Positions 8,808 through 16,725 are shown, counted from the first letter of the stretch. The stretch: 35,441 bases of DNA from an uncultured Moraxella sp. (GCA_937889485.1 CALAPG010000002.1:1-35441), one strand, 5' to 3'. Notes: a model not told the origin generated them from the sequence alone. Made by a program: numbers and translations.

Positions 8808-9031
8808 TGTATTGGGGAAAATAAATTAAGTCATTGATAATCATAGTAAAAATATAGATTTTTTACCAAGTTAATGGCAGTCAAAGCTACTCATTATCGA
8901 GAGATGATGATAGCTTGATGACAAGCGCAAGACATTTTGGTGAAATTTTATAAGCGTTTTGGGGTTACCAAACTGCCAAGCAGACAATTTGGTAGTCCAA
9001 CATTTTTACCATAAACCTTGTATTGTGGCCT

Positions 9032-10369
9032 TTAGTTGGTCTGCTCAAAAGGCTCCAGAACGGGCTTAAACAAAGCCGCTTGTTCTTGGTTGAGAATTTC
9101 GTCAGGCGCGACACCAAACTCACCCAGCAATTGTTTAAGTTTTTCAATTGACATCTGAACATAAAGTTTGCTGCGTCCTTGTTCATCGTAGTCAATCTGC
9201 TGGATAACGTCTAGGTTATGCAGCTTATGTTGCAGCTGCCCAAAATTATTGGGCAAGGTGAGCTCAAATTGTTGGCATTGTCCAACCAGCAGTTGCTGTA
9301 CAGCGAGGGTGAGTTTATCAAGTCCCAAATGCTCGTGGGCGGACACATAGACCCGATTGGGCTTGCCTGTTTCGCTATAACCGATATGAGGCGGCTCACC
9401 CGTGAGGTCAATTTTGTTAAATACATTGAGTACGGGGACTTGGTTATCTATTTCTGCTAGTACCGCTTGTACGGCTGCAATTTGCTCATGCATGTCTTCG
9501 CGGTGGCTGTCAATCACATGTAATAATAAATCCGCTTCCAAAGTTTCTTCTAAAGTGGCATGAAACGCTTCGACCAATTCATGGGGAAGGTGACGCACAA
9601 AACCCACCGTATCCACCAACACCACATTGCCCACGCCAGACCACGACAAACTGCGCAAGGTGGGATCTAATGTGGCAAATAATTGATTGGCAGCATAAAT
9701 ATTTTCATGGGTTAGGCTGTTAAAAAGCGTTGATTTGCCTGCATTGGTATATCCCACTAGTGAGATGGTCGGCACGTCAGATTTTTGGCGTTTGGCACGC
9801 CCTTGTGCGCGCGTTTGTTTGACTTTATCGAGTTTGGCTTTGAGCTGTCCCACGCGTATTTGTAGTAAGCGTCTGTCTGTTTCAAGTTGGGTTTCACCAG
9901 GGCCGCGTAGTCCAATGCCGCCTTTTTGGCGTTCCAAATGCGTCCAACCACGTACCAAACGCGTTGCCAAATGGTTGAGCTGTGCTAGCTCTACCTGTAA
10001 TTTGCCTTCATAGGTGCGGGCGCGCTGAGCAAAAATATCGAGAATCAGCCCTGTTCTATCCAAAACACGACATTGCACCAAACGCTCAAGGTTACGCTCT
10101 TGTGAGGGGCTAAGGCTATGATTAAAAATCACAATATCTGCCTTATGCTCGCTTACCAAGGTGGCAATTTCTTCTGCTTTACCTGTGCCAACAAAGTATT
10201 TGGCATCAGGTTTTGCCCGCGTGCCTGTCACTAAGGCTTGCTTTTGTGCGCCTGCTGAGTCCACCAGTAGTTCAAATTCTTCTAAGTCATCTGGGTCATT
10301 TAGATGGCTAATATTTAAATGCACGAGAATGGCTTTTTCACCACCTTCATATCGCTCAAAATACTCCAA
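9032..10369 (-). CDS. hflX: Ribosome-splitting GTPase HflX
   Basis: This GTPase of the OBG-HflX class binds the 50S subunit and splits stalled ribosomes under stress. It has 445 residues. The N-terminal HflX domain includes FVGTGKAEEI and FNHSLSPSQERNLE, then a coiled linker GIGLRGPGETQLETDRR. The G domain has G1 GYTNAGKST (206-214), G3 DTVGF (253-257) and G4 NKID (318-321). The C-terminal domain ends with EILNQEQAALFKP. The start is TTG at 10369-10367: a stop codon sits immediately upstream in frame, and AAGGAAG lies six bases before it, which decides the start. In many gammaproteobacteria hflX follows hfq; here it stands alone, divergent from the OlsB-like gene. Confidence 0.95.
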   Translation of the reverse strand: MEYFERYEGGEKAILVHLNISHLNDPDDLEEFELLVDSAGAQKQALVTGTRAKPDAKYFVGTGKAEEIATLVSEHKADIVIFNHSLSPSQERNLERLVQCRVLDRTGLILDIFAQRARTYEGKLQVELAQLNHLATRLVRGWTHLERQKGGIGLRGPGETQLETDRRLLQIRVGQLKAKLDKVKQTRAQGRAKRQKSDVPTISLVGYTNAGKSTLFNSLTHENIYAANQLFATLDPTLRSLSWSGVGNVVLVDTVGFVRHLPHELVEAFHATLEETLEADLLLHVIDSHREDMHEQIAAVQAVLAEIDNQVPVLNVFNKIDLTGEPPHIGYSETGKPNRVYVSAHEHLGLDKLTLAVQQLLVGQCQQFELTLPNNFGQLQHKLHNLDVIQQIDYDEQGRSKLYVQMSIEKLKQLLGEFGVAPDEILNQEQAALFKPVLEPFEQTN

Positions 10370-10640
10370 TTACACTTCCTTTATCACTTGTGGGTAGTCA
10401 TATATGTGCACCTACAGCCTACGTAGCTGTGTATGGGTAGCAGCATATGGTTAGCAATCAATATAAGGCTATTTTTGGTAAACCTTTAGTAAAATTTACA
10501 ATTGGTAACTTAAAACAGCCAAATGCGCGGCAACCGCGTCATAGGATTGCCATAAGACGGTCATCGAAACGACATTGATGGATACCATACTATCATCAAT
10601 TGCATAAAAAAAAACAGCCACCAACTATAGGGAAAATACG

Positions 10641-11597
10641 ATGAAAGTTGCCAATTTAGCCCCCGTTCGCTGTCAGTCAACTGCGCATAGCAAGGCGACT
10701 TATACCGCCGATTGTGCCTGCCGTGTCCAACCTAACACTTGTCTTGCCCCACACAAGCCTGCAAATGCGGCAAACAGTATTGGGCAGCGCCCCCGTTTTC
10801 ATGCAGTTATCGTCCCCAACACCCACTTAGACCAGCCAAGCACCCACCCGCTTTTGTCCCGTCCGCAACAGCATCTACTCAATGCCCAGCGCCTACGCAC
10901 GTTGACATTTAGTCAAGCATTTGGTGTGGATTTTGCAGGTTTTCACCCGTCATCAGAGCAGCCGTTAGACCGCGATGATTTTGATCCTTATTGCACACAT
11001 GTGGTAGTATATGACGAAACACGCCGCGATAGTTTTGGGCAGCCACTTGCTGTGGCGACCACGCGCCTGATTGATAAAGGCGGTGCAATTGTGGCAGGGC
11101 AGTTTTATAGTGAGCAAGAATTTCAACTCGGACAATTACTTGATCATTACCCTTACAATATTTTGGAAATCGGGCGTACATGTGTCCACCCTGATTATCG
11201 CGGCATTACCACCATCAATCACCTGTGGGCGGCAATTGGACGGGTAGCAAAAAAATTGAATGTCAATGCCTTCATGGGCTGCGCCTCGGTGCCCACTGAG
11301 CAAGGCAATGTCCAAAACTGGCTAGACCAACAGCCTAGTAACCGCAAATTGGACATCAAAGTGACCAAAAAAATGCCCAAAGACAATGCAAATATCACCA
11401 AGCTTTCTCACGACACACGCCTAAACCTGACAAATACACCGCAACTGTTGTTACCTGCCTTGCTAAAAATGTATGTGAAAATGGGTTGTAGCCTAGGCGC
11501 CACTGCCTGTTACGATGCCGAATTTGATTGTGCTGACGTATTTATATGGTTGCCTTTTGAACAAGTCAACCCTCGCTATCAGCATTACTTACACTAA
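10641..11597 (+). CDS. OlsB-like L-ornithine N-alpha-acyltransferase (GNAT/autoinducer-synthase fold)
   Basis: The sequence fits the OlsB/hemolysin-like acyltransferase family, which transfers a 3-hydroxyacyl group from acyl-ACP to ornithine to make lyso-ornithine lipid. It has 318 residues. A leader of about 85 residues is rich in cysteine and proline and does not look conserved. The core begins with LLNAQRLRTLTFSQAFGVDF, then HVVVYDETRRDSFGQPLAVATTRL, and EIGRTCVHPDYRGITTINHLW, the acceptor/ACP region typical of the family. ATG 10641 has AGGGA seven bases upstream; the real start could be internal given the odd leader. An OlsA-like acyltransferase follows 200 bases downstream on the same strand, which supports the pathway assignment. 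The substrate is inferred from family and neighbour only. Confidence 0.78.
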   Translation: MKVANLAPVRCQSTAHSKATYTADCACRVQPNTCLAPHKPANAANSIGQRPRFHAVIVPNTHLDQPSTHPLLSRPQQHLLNAQRLRTLTFSQAFGVDFAGFHPSSEQPLDRDDFDPYCTHVVVYDETRRDSFGQPLAVATTRLIDKGGAIVAGQFYSEQEFQLGQLLDHYPYNILEIGRTCVHPDYRGITTINHLWAAIGRVAKKLNVNAFMGCASVPTEQGNVQNWLDQQPSNRKLDIKVTKKMPKDNANITKLSHDTRLNLTNTPQLLLPALLKMYVKMGCSLGATACYDAEFDCADVFIWLPFEQVNPRYQHYLH

Positions 11598-11797
11598 AGC
11601 TTATACTAAAACCTAGCATCGCTCATTCAAATTGCCTAGGGGTAGGTAGGGCATTAAAAGTGGGTATGGGATTAAAAACTAAACGATATTATTAAATCAT
11701 AGCGTACGTTGAGCCAGTAGTTTGCTTGCGGATAGCTACAACCAATGTTGAAAATTTGCTATAATCTTGCCACAATTTTTAGCCCAAATAGCCAATT

Positions 11798-12670
11798 ATG
11801 CAAACCTCAAATTCTAAAAAACCTCTCTCGCAAGCCGCCATTGGCAAAATGCTTGCCCAAACTGCCAAACAACTGCTACAACCCGCCACCTATAGCAAAA
11901 AAAACCTTAGCACTCAGTGGCAGCGTAGCAAGCGCGTAATGAACCTAATGGCAGCCATTCAAACAGGCGTAGGCTACGCGTGGGATATTAACCACACTGC
12001 CAACCCCGATAACCACCAAATTATCGCCTTAATCCAAAAATTTTGCCAAAAATCATTGCGCGCCTTGCAAGTAGAAGTCATTGCTGTCGAGCCCATGCCC
12101 ACCCAACACGCGCTATGGGCAAGTAATCATATATCTTGGCTGGATATCCCTGTCATTGGCAGTATCGTGCCCACTTTCTTTTTGTCAAAAGCAGAAATTG
12201 CTCGTTGGCCCGTCATTGGTTGGTTAGCCACCACCGCCAACACGCTGTTTATTCAGCGCGGTTCGGGGGATACTGCCAATATTAGTGAGCAAATGGCGAC
12301 CTTTTTATCCCAAGGTTATCCCGTGGTGTTTTTTCCAGAGGCAACCACCACCGATGGTACCGCGGTAAAACGCATCTATGGCAAACTGCTACAAGCTGCA
12401 ATCGATACCCAGCTACCGATTCAGGCGGTCGTGATTTGCTATGTTAATGAGCAAGGTGAGCTGGACAAAGCCATTCCTTACTATGGCAATATTGCCTTTA
12501 TCGACAGTGTCAAACGCGTCTTAGACAACCGCCCTGCCAAAGCGTATGTATTGCCATTGGCACCGCTTTATCCTGAAAATAAATCCCGTGCCGAACTCAC
12601 CCAACTGCTGCAGGCACGTATGACAGAAGGGTTACAGCGTCTGCATAAGCAGGTTTTAACCAACCGCTGA
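11798..12670 (+). CDS. PlsC/OlsA-like 1-acyl-lysophospholipid (or lyso-ornithine lipid) acyltransferase
   Basis: This membrane-associated acyltransferase has 290 residues. The HX4D motif is NHISWLD (H111, D116), followed by FFLSKAEIARWPVIGWLA, the block IQRGSGD and the substrate block FPEATTTDG (179-187). This order is diagnostic of the PlsC family. Directly downstream of an OlsB-like gene, it is more likely OlsA, which adds the second acyl chain to lyso-ornithine lipid, than the essential PlsC, but it could do both. There is no strong ribosome binding site before ATG 11798. The N-terminal 40 residues are basic and polar, and may be overextended. It forms a probable two-gene unit with the preceding gene. 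Confidence 0.82.
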   Translation: MQTSNSKKPLSQAAIGKMLAQTAKQLLQPATYSKKNLSTQWQRSKRVMNLMAAIQTGVGYAWDINHTANPDNHQIIALIQKFCQKSLRALQVEVIAVEPMPTQHALWASNHISWLDIPVIGSIVPTFFLSKAEIARWPVIGWLATTANTLFIQRGSGDTANISEQMATFLSQGYPVVFFPEATTTDGTAVKRIYGKLLQAAIDTQLPIQAVVICYVNEQGELDKAIPYYGNIAFIDSVKRVLDNRPAKAYVLPLAPLYPENKSRAELTQLLQARMTEGLQRLHKQVLTNR

Positions 12671-13064
12671 TCCAATTTTTTATGCGATAAACCAAACCAT
12701 TACATCGTTTATCTATGTATTAGGGGGCTTTATCCTATAAAAATTGAAAAAAAATTTCATCTTTGATAATTTAAGAGAATTTTTTTTCAAAAATAACCAA
12801 ATCTATTGTTAAAAAATGTAAAATTTTTATTAAATCTGTTATTATAATTATAGATTAAATAAGATTTAAAAAAGTCAATGTCGTTTACGTTAATCTACGA
12901 TCAGCGTACTACATAATACGTTGCCAATACGGATTGGTTGGATCCTTTATTAAATCATTTGGTAAATAACGCTGACTGATTTGGCAATGACGTAAGCAAA
13001 AAAACCAAAGTCGGTTATTAACAAATACACGCTACATTCTTGGTAATTGAAAAAAGGTAACCTT
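12671..13064. other. AT-rich gap upstream of the LC7 gene, no gene seen
   Basis: These 394 bases are very AT-rich, especially 12740-12870, where a TATAAT occurs at 12843-12848 without a convincing -35 at the right distance. No ORF with a ribosome binding site and no T-tailed hairpin stands out. It most likely holds the promoter and a leader for the roadblock gene. The ribosome binding site of that gene is AAAAAGG at 13051-13057. Confidence 0.5.
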
Positions 13065-13427
13065 ATGCGCACAGAAATGTTTCAACAAATTTTAAATGAT
13101 TTAAATAGCTCTTCTTCAGATATTGAAGCATCTGCCCTCATCTCAACCGATGGTTTAATGATTGCTTCAGCATTGCCGACAGGCATTGATGAAGACCGCG
13201 TTGGTGCTATGTCTGCTGCCTTATTATCGCTAGGTGATCGCGCAGGGCGTGAGTTGGCACGCGGTTCAATTGAGCGCGTGTTAGTACATGGTGAAAAAGG
13301 TTATGTTATTATGTCAGCTTCAGGTACAGAAGCGGTGCTTACGGTACTAGCAAAGCCTAATACCAAACTTGGATTGGTATTTTTGGATATCAAACGTGCC
13401 GCAGAAGCGCTATCTAAACTCATCTAA
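13065..13427 (+). CDS. Roadblock/LC7 domain protein (MglB-like)
   Basis: This small cytoplasmic protein of 120 residues consists of one roadblock/LC7 domain. The strand-helix pattern is DIEASALISTDGLMIASALP, then the long helix DEDRVGAMSAALLSLGDRAG, IERVLVHGEKGYVIMSASG and LTVLAKPNTKLGLVFLDIKRAAEAL. Family members dimerise and typically regulate small Ras-like GTPases; MglB, which controls MglA in motility polarity, is the known bacterial example. No GTPase gene lies next to it here. ATG 13065 is chosen because AAAAAGG lies seven bases upstream; an in-frame TTG at 13047 has no such support. It is followed by a 337-base gap and then the PAS gene on the same strand. The domain call is confident; the role is unknown. 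Confidence 0.9.
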   Translation: MRTEMFQQILNDLNSSSSDIEASALISTDGLMIASALPTGIDEDRVGAMSAALLSLGDRAGRELARGSIERVLVHGEKGYVIMSASGTEAVLTVLAKPNTKLGLVFLDIKRAAEALSKLI

Positions 13428-13764
13428 ACTGACTGACGGGTTGCGACCATCTAGCGCTAACCATGGTTATATTTAGCCACTGTACTAGGTATTTGTCTTA
13501 ATCGTTACCTTATCACAGTCACGATAGATCATGGTCAAGATGATTTGGGTGAGTCATAGCCGCTTGGTTCAGCCAACATTACAACGGCTGACTAGCCTAG
13601 TCGTTTATTTGATGAGATTTATTTAGTAATATCCGTTAATTCACCAAAATATAAGTTCAAAGCTCAAAAACATCATCGCAGCTATTTGGCTGTTTATCGT
13701 GGTTATTTCATAGTTAGATGATGCGGTGCTTTGAGATTTATCATAACGCTTAAGAGGAAATGCG
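13428..13764. other. Gap between LC7 and PAS genes, with a long-range inverted repeat
   Basis: No ORF with support is seen. CAAAGC (13658-13663) and CATCATC (13671-13677) pair in order with GATGATG (13717-13723) and GCTTTG (13728-13733), giving an interrupted stem of 13 pairs around a 39-base loop, about 30 bases before the PAS gene. There is no T-run, so it is not a terminator. It could be a leader structure. Promoter elements were not clear. Confidence 0.4.
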
Positions 13765-14259
13765 ATGGTATCAGTTCAATTGCCAGATATGGCAAAACCT
13801 GAGGGAGACGCACAGGAACATCGTCTAACTTATTGGGATGGGTCAAGCCGTGTGGTATATACCACTAGCAACGAACTGCCTTATCCTGATGGCAAACTTA
13901 TCGTATCACGTGTCAACCTAGAAGGCATTATTACCCATGCGAACGATGCCTTTATTGATATCAGTGGTTATGAGCGTGACGAGTTGATAGGCGCCCCGCA
14001 CCATATTTTGCGTCATCCCGATATGCCCAAGGCTGCTTTTAAAGACTTGTGGGAAACCGTACAAGCGGGCAAAAAATGGCACGGCTATGTCAAAAACTTG
14101 TGCAAAGATGGTAGTTACTACTGGGTATATGCCACCGCTGTCCCGAATATCCGTCATGGTGAAACTGTAGGCTATACCTCAGTGAGACGCAAACCTTCAC
14201 GTAGCAAAGTGGCAGAGGCTGCACAGTCTTATGTTAAGATGTTAGAGGAGCAGTCATAA
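13765..14259 (+). CDS. Soluble single-PAS-domain protein, Aer type
   Basis: The 164 residues are almost wholly one PAS domain of the Aer (aerotaxis) type. It runs from VNLEGIITHANDAFIDISGYERDELIG through HHILRHPDMPKAAFKDLW and GKKWHGYVKNLCKDGSYYWVYATAVP to GYTSVRRKPSR. In Aer this domain binds FAD and senses redox state. Here there is no transmembrane segment, HAMP domain or methyl-accepting domain, so output must go through a partner protein. A preceding block of about 50 residues includes YWDGSSRVVYTTSNELPYPDGKLI. AGAGGAAATGCG gives a good ribosome binding site before the ATG. The stop overlaps the next ATG by one base (TAATG), so the two are probably translationally coupled. The PAS call is strong; FAD binding is inferred by similarity. 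Confidence 0.9.
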   Translation: MVSVQLPDMAKPEGDAQEHRLTYWDGSSRVVYTTSNELPYPDGKLIVSRVNLEGIITHANDAFIDISGYERDELIGAPHHILRHPDMPKAAFKDLWETVQAGKKWHGYVKNLCKDGSYYWVYATAVPNIRHGETVGYTSVRRKPSRSKVAEAAQSYVKMLEEQS

Positions 14260-15005
14260 TGACCATCAACCTATTAATCGCCCCAGATTTTGCCCCCGAG
14301 CGCTTTGCAGGTTGGCATATGCTCAACACCTTATTACAAAAAAGCTCAGGCATAGCCATACACCTAGACACCCCTGCCTCTGCACAAGAGCAAAATGACA
14401 AAATCCAAAGCCAAAATATTGAAGCAATCTATGCCAACCCATTTGATGCGGCAACTATGATTCGTGAGCAAGGCTACCGCGCCGTTGCCCGCCCTATTGG
14501 TAAATCTGATGAAATGGTCATCGCTGCCCAAGCAGAAGGCGCAATTAATCAGCTAGAGGCGCTAAAGCCAGGCTGTACCATTGCTATGGCAGACAACCGT
14601 GACGTAAAACTGATTGGGCTGCGTTTGCTTGAAGCGGTTGATTTGGTAGAAGCAGACATCGAGTGGAAAATCACCGAAACTTACCAAGCGGCTGCCCGTC
14701 ATCTCATTAAAGGCGAAGCCGATGCCGCGTTTTTCCTCTCTGAGGTTTATCACTCATTATCCCGTTTAACCCGTTCACAAATGCAAGTGTTAATCGAAAG
14801 TGACTTAAGTGACATTAGCCACGTGGTGTTGGTTAAAGAAAGTTTTGCCCAAAGTGAACTGTTTATCCAAGCGCTACTTAATCTAAAAGACAGCGCCGAA
14901 GGCAAACAAGTATTGGCTGAGCTAGGGATGGAAGCAGGGTTTGAAGCCATGACCCAAGAAGATGGCGAATTTATGATTGATCTGATGGATACCCTACTAG
15001 ATTAA
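14259..15005 (+). CDS. Cytoplasmic PhnD-like periplasmic-binding-protein-fold protein
   Basis: The 248 residues resemble the phosphate/phosphonate (PhnD/SsuA) type II binding-protein fold. The sequence begins directly with the first strand (MTINLLIAPDFAPERFAGWHM), followed by DAATMIREQGYRAVARPIGKSDEM, a GCTIAMADNRDVK hinge-like region, GEADAAFFLSEVYHSLSRLTR and a C-terminal helix ending in acidic residues. There is no signal peptide or lipobox and no permease or ATPase nearby, so it is unlikely to serve transport. It probably acts as a cytoplasmic ligand sensor. It starts on the PAS gene stop codon (TAATG, GAGGAG eight bases before the start), implying coupled synthesis. A strong terminator follows at 15033-15069. 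The ligand is unknown. Confidence 0.75.
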   Translation: MTINLLIAPDFAPERFAGWHMLNTLLQKSSGIAIHLDTPASAQEQNDKIQSQNIEAIYANPFDAATMIREQGYRAVARPIGKSDEMVIAAQAEGAINQLEALKPGCTIAMADNRDVKLIGLRLLEAVDLVEADIEWKITETYQAAARHLIKGEADAAFFLSEVYHSLSRLTRSQMQVLIESDLSDISHVVLVKESFAQSELFIQALLNLKDSAEGKQVLAELGMEAGFEAMTQEDGEFMIDLMDTLLD

Positions 15006-15032
15006 TTTTATTGCAAAAATTTTGTTGACAAG

Positions 15033-15069
15033 GCGTAATTTGAGTTTAAACTTGAATTGCGCTTTTTTT
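15033..15069 (+). terminator. Intrinsic terminator after the PAS/binding-protein pair
   Basis: A 15-position stem pairs 15033-15047 with 15048-15062 (GCG..AATT..AGTTT with AAACT..AATT..CGC; two of the differences are G-U type, one is a mismatch), followed by seven T. It separates the PAS/binding-protein pair from the next two genes. Confidence 0.8.
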
Positions 15070-15167
15070 ACGGTGAACAGTTTTGCGTGATAGCTTATTT
15101 AATAGTATAGTAGCTAACAAAGAATGACATTATCGCATTAGCCTGCTGGTATATTTGAGGAATAATC

Positions 15168-15797
15168 ATGGATTCATTGCCCAGCCGTAACCGAAAAAAA
15201 CATCAAAAACACTGGCTTAATTATCGGCTGTATAGTCGGCAGGTGATTCGCCAACCCATGAATATGGACATTCACACCAGTCGCATTATGGTGGCGATGG
15301 AGCTTGAAGAAAAAGAGCCTCTGCAAGGCGCGCTGACCGACATGTTTTTTGGTTGCTGGTTTGATGTGCCATATTTTGGTGATCGGATGATTAACCAAGT
15401 CAAAGAAAAGCTGACCCCAGCGGTGATTGAAGGCTATAACCGATGCATCAATCATGGTGATTATATTTTTAAAAGTAGCCCATTAGCCACGCGTTGGAGT
15501 GTGCTAGTGCTACCTTCCATGGCAGTTTATGAACACCAATTAAGGGTATCCTCCGATGACTCAAAAACCGTGGCAGAGCTGACTGTGGCGGCGCTACTTG
15601 ACGTGATTGAAGAAGAAGATCCAGAAGACCAAGCCGACCAAATTGCAGAAATTGAATCGGCATTTTTTGCGCATTGTTTGGCTTGTCATGACCGTTTAGC
15701 GTTTAGTATGGCATGGTGGCAGATGTCAAAGCACAAGTGGACATTTAACGATAATTGGCTAAAAACACGCGATTTTTTTGCCAATGTGGCGGCATAG
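15168..15797 (+). CDS. Uncharacterised cytoplasmic protein
   Basis: I do not recognise this 209-residue protein. It begins with a very basic stretch (SRNRKKHQKHWLNYRLYSRQ). A central part contains GALTDMFFGCWFDVPYFGDRM and a strongly acidic segment near EEEDPEDQADQIAEIESAFF. The C-terminal region is rich in tryptophan and histidine (HCLACHDRLAFSMAWWQMSKHKW). The FFAHCLACH stretch contains a CxxC-like spacing (C-L-A-C) but is not a heme CxxCH of a secreted protein, since there is no signal peptide. AGGAAT lies six bases before ATG 15168. It has its own upstream region after the terminator at 15069 and is followed 93 bases later by another unrecognised gene, so it likely forms a two-gene unit with it. 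Confidence 0.7.
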   Translation: MDSLPSRNRKKHQKHWLNYRLYSRQVIRQPMNMDIHTSRIMVAMELEEKEPLQGALTDMFFGCWFDVPYFGDRMINQVKEKLTPAVIEGYNRCINHGDYIFKSSPLATRWSVLVLPSMAVYEHQLRVSSDDSKTVAELTVAALLDVIEEEDPEDQADQIAEIESAFFAHCLACHDRLAFSMAWWQMSKHKWTFNDNWLKTRDFFANVAA

Positions 15798-15890
15798 CTG
15801 TCCCTTTATTCTATTTTTAAATGACAGTATCCCATTTTTAGATGACATAGGCGTATTTTAACCATTCATTGCCTTCTTAAGGAAAACATC

Positions 15891-16514
15891 ATGACCGATC
15901 AAGCTGAAATTTATGTGATTCTTACACCCGCAGGTGTGTTACATGCGTTTTCACAAACTGACCCCTCAGAACAGCAATTGGCATTACAAGCCATGCTTGC
16001 ACCTGAACAAACCATGACCGCCAACGCGTGGCGCGAACGCTATAGTGAAGTGTGGTTAGATATGTTTGTTGAGGAAGGTTGGGTTGAAACTATCGAAAAA
16101 CCCATTTTGGCACCCCATGTGCAGCTCGATAATTTTTTACGTTATGTATCCGCGAGCCTTTCTGGCAACCGCCGTGTGGCAATTGGTTCAGATGAGGGAT
16201 TTTGCTTGGCGAGAATGGGATTTAGTCAGCAAGAGGCGGACACACTGGCGGTTGCGGCGGCAGATTTTTATGATTTTATGCAGCGTCAGCAGCAGCGGGG
16301 CTGGGGCGTACATGGGCAGGCGGTATCCTTTTTCTCAAGCGTGGATATGCTGATGCCAACCACTAGCTTGGTATTTTTGTGGATTAATGGGGCAGGCTAT
16401 TTCTTGATTATTGAAGATGAACCACTGATTAATAATCGCGCTTTTGTGGAATTGGTATGGGGTATCAAGGCAACGGGTGAGCAGTTCGAGCTACGTGCCA
16501 CCCTGGCAGAATAG
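15891..16514 (+). CDS. Uncharacterised protein, possibly with a divergent roadblock/LC7-like domain
   Basis: This 207-residue cytoplasmic protein is not firmly recognised. The N-terminal 80 residues (MTDQAEIYVILTPAGVLHAF onward) look like a small alpha/beta unit. Residues about 83-192 show a strand-helix-strand pattern reminiscent of the LC7 fold: RRVAIGSDEGFCLARMGF, then helix QQEADTLAVAAADFYDFM, then VSFFSSVDML, LVFLWINGAGYFLIIED and a last helix AFVELVWGIK. This parallels ALISTDGLMIASALP plus helix in the LC7 protein at 13065. The resemblance is by eye only and needs a profile or structure comparison. AAGGAAA precedes the ATG at good spacing. A strong terminator lies 70 bases after the stop. 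It probably belongs to the same functional cluster. Confidence 0.65.
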   Translation: MTDQAEIYVILTPAGVLHAFSQTDPSEQQLALQAMLAPEQTMTANAWRERYSEVWLDMFVEEGWVETIEKPILAPHVQLDNFLRYVSASLSGNRRVAIGSDEGFCLARMGFSQQEADTLAVAAADFYDFMQRQQQRGWGVHGQAVSFFSSVDMLMPTTSLVFLWINGAGYFLIIEDEPLINNRAFVELVWGIKATGEQFELRATLAE

Positions 16515-16584
16515 CTATTTGTTGGCTAAAAAAACAAGAGCCATTCGTTGGCTGATAGACTGGTTAATAGATTGGCTAGCAGCG

Positions 16585-16611
16585 GGGCGCCTCAACAGCG
16601 CCCTTTTTTTT
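16585..16611 (+). terminator. Intrinsic terminator closing the LC7/PAS cluster
   Basis: GGGCGC (16585-16590) pairs perfectly with GCGCCC (16598-16603) around a 7-base loop, followed by eight T. It marks the end of the plus-strand cluster that starts with the roadblock gene. Confidence 0.92.
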
Positions 16612-16623
16612 GCTAGCGTAAAA

Positions 16624-16664
16624 TCCCACAAGAATAAAGTCCCACAAGAATAAAATCCTACAAG
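16624..16664. repeat. 16-base tandem repeat, about 2.5 copies
   Basis: TCCCACAAGAATAAAG at 16624-16639 is followed by TCCCACAAGAATAAAA at 16640-16655 and a partial third copy TCCTACAAG at 16656-16664. It is non-coding, between a terminator and the 3' end of fkpB. It looks like a local replication-slippage duplication. Confidence 0.8.
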
Positions 16665-16725
16665 TGTGAAAGTATTTAGAGTGAAGTGACTTGGTTCAAT
16701 CGCTGCTCACAGTGAATGTTAAGCA

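Noticed and set aside
16515..16725. ispH expected after fkpB
   Set aside because: Only a terminator, a short tandem repeat and non-coding DNA are present; ispH must lie elsewhere.
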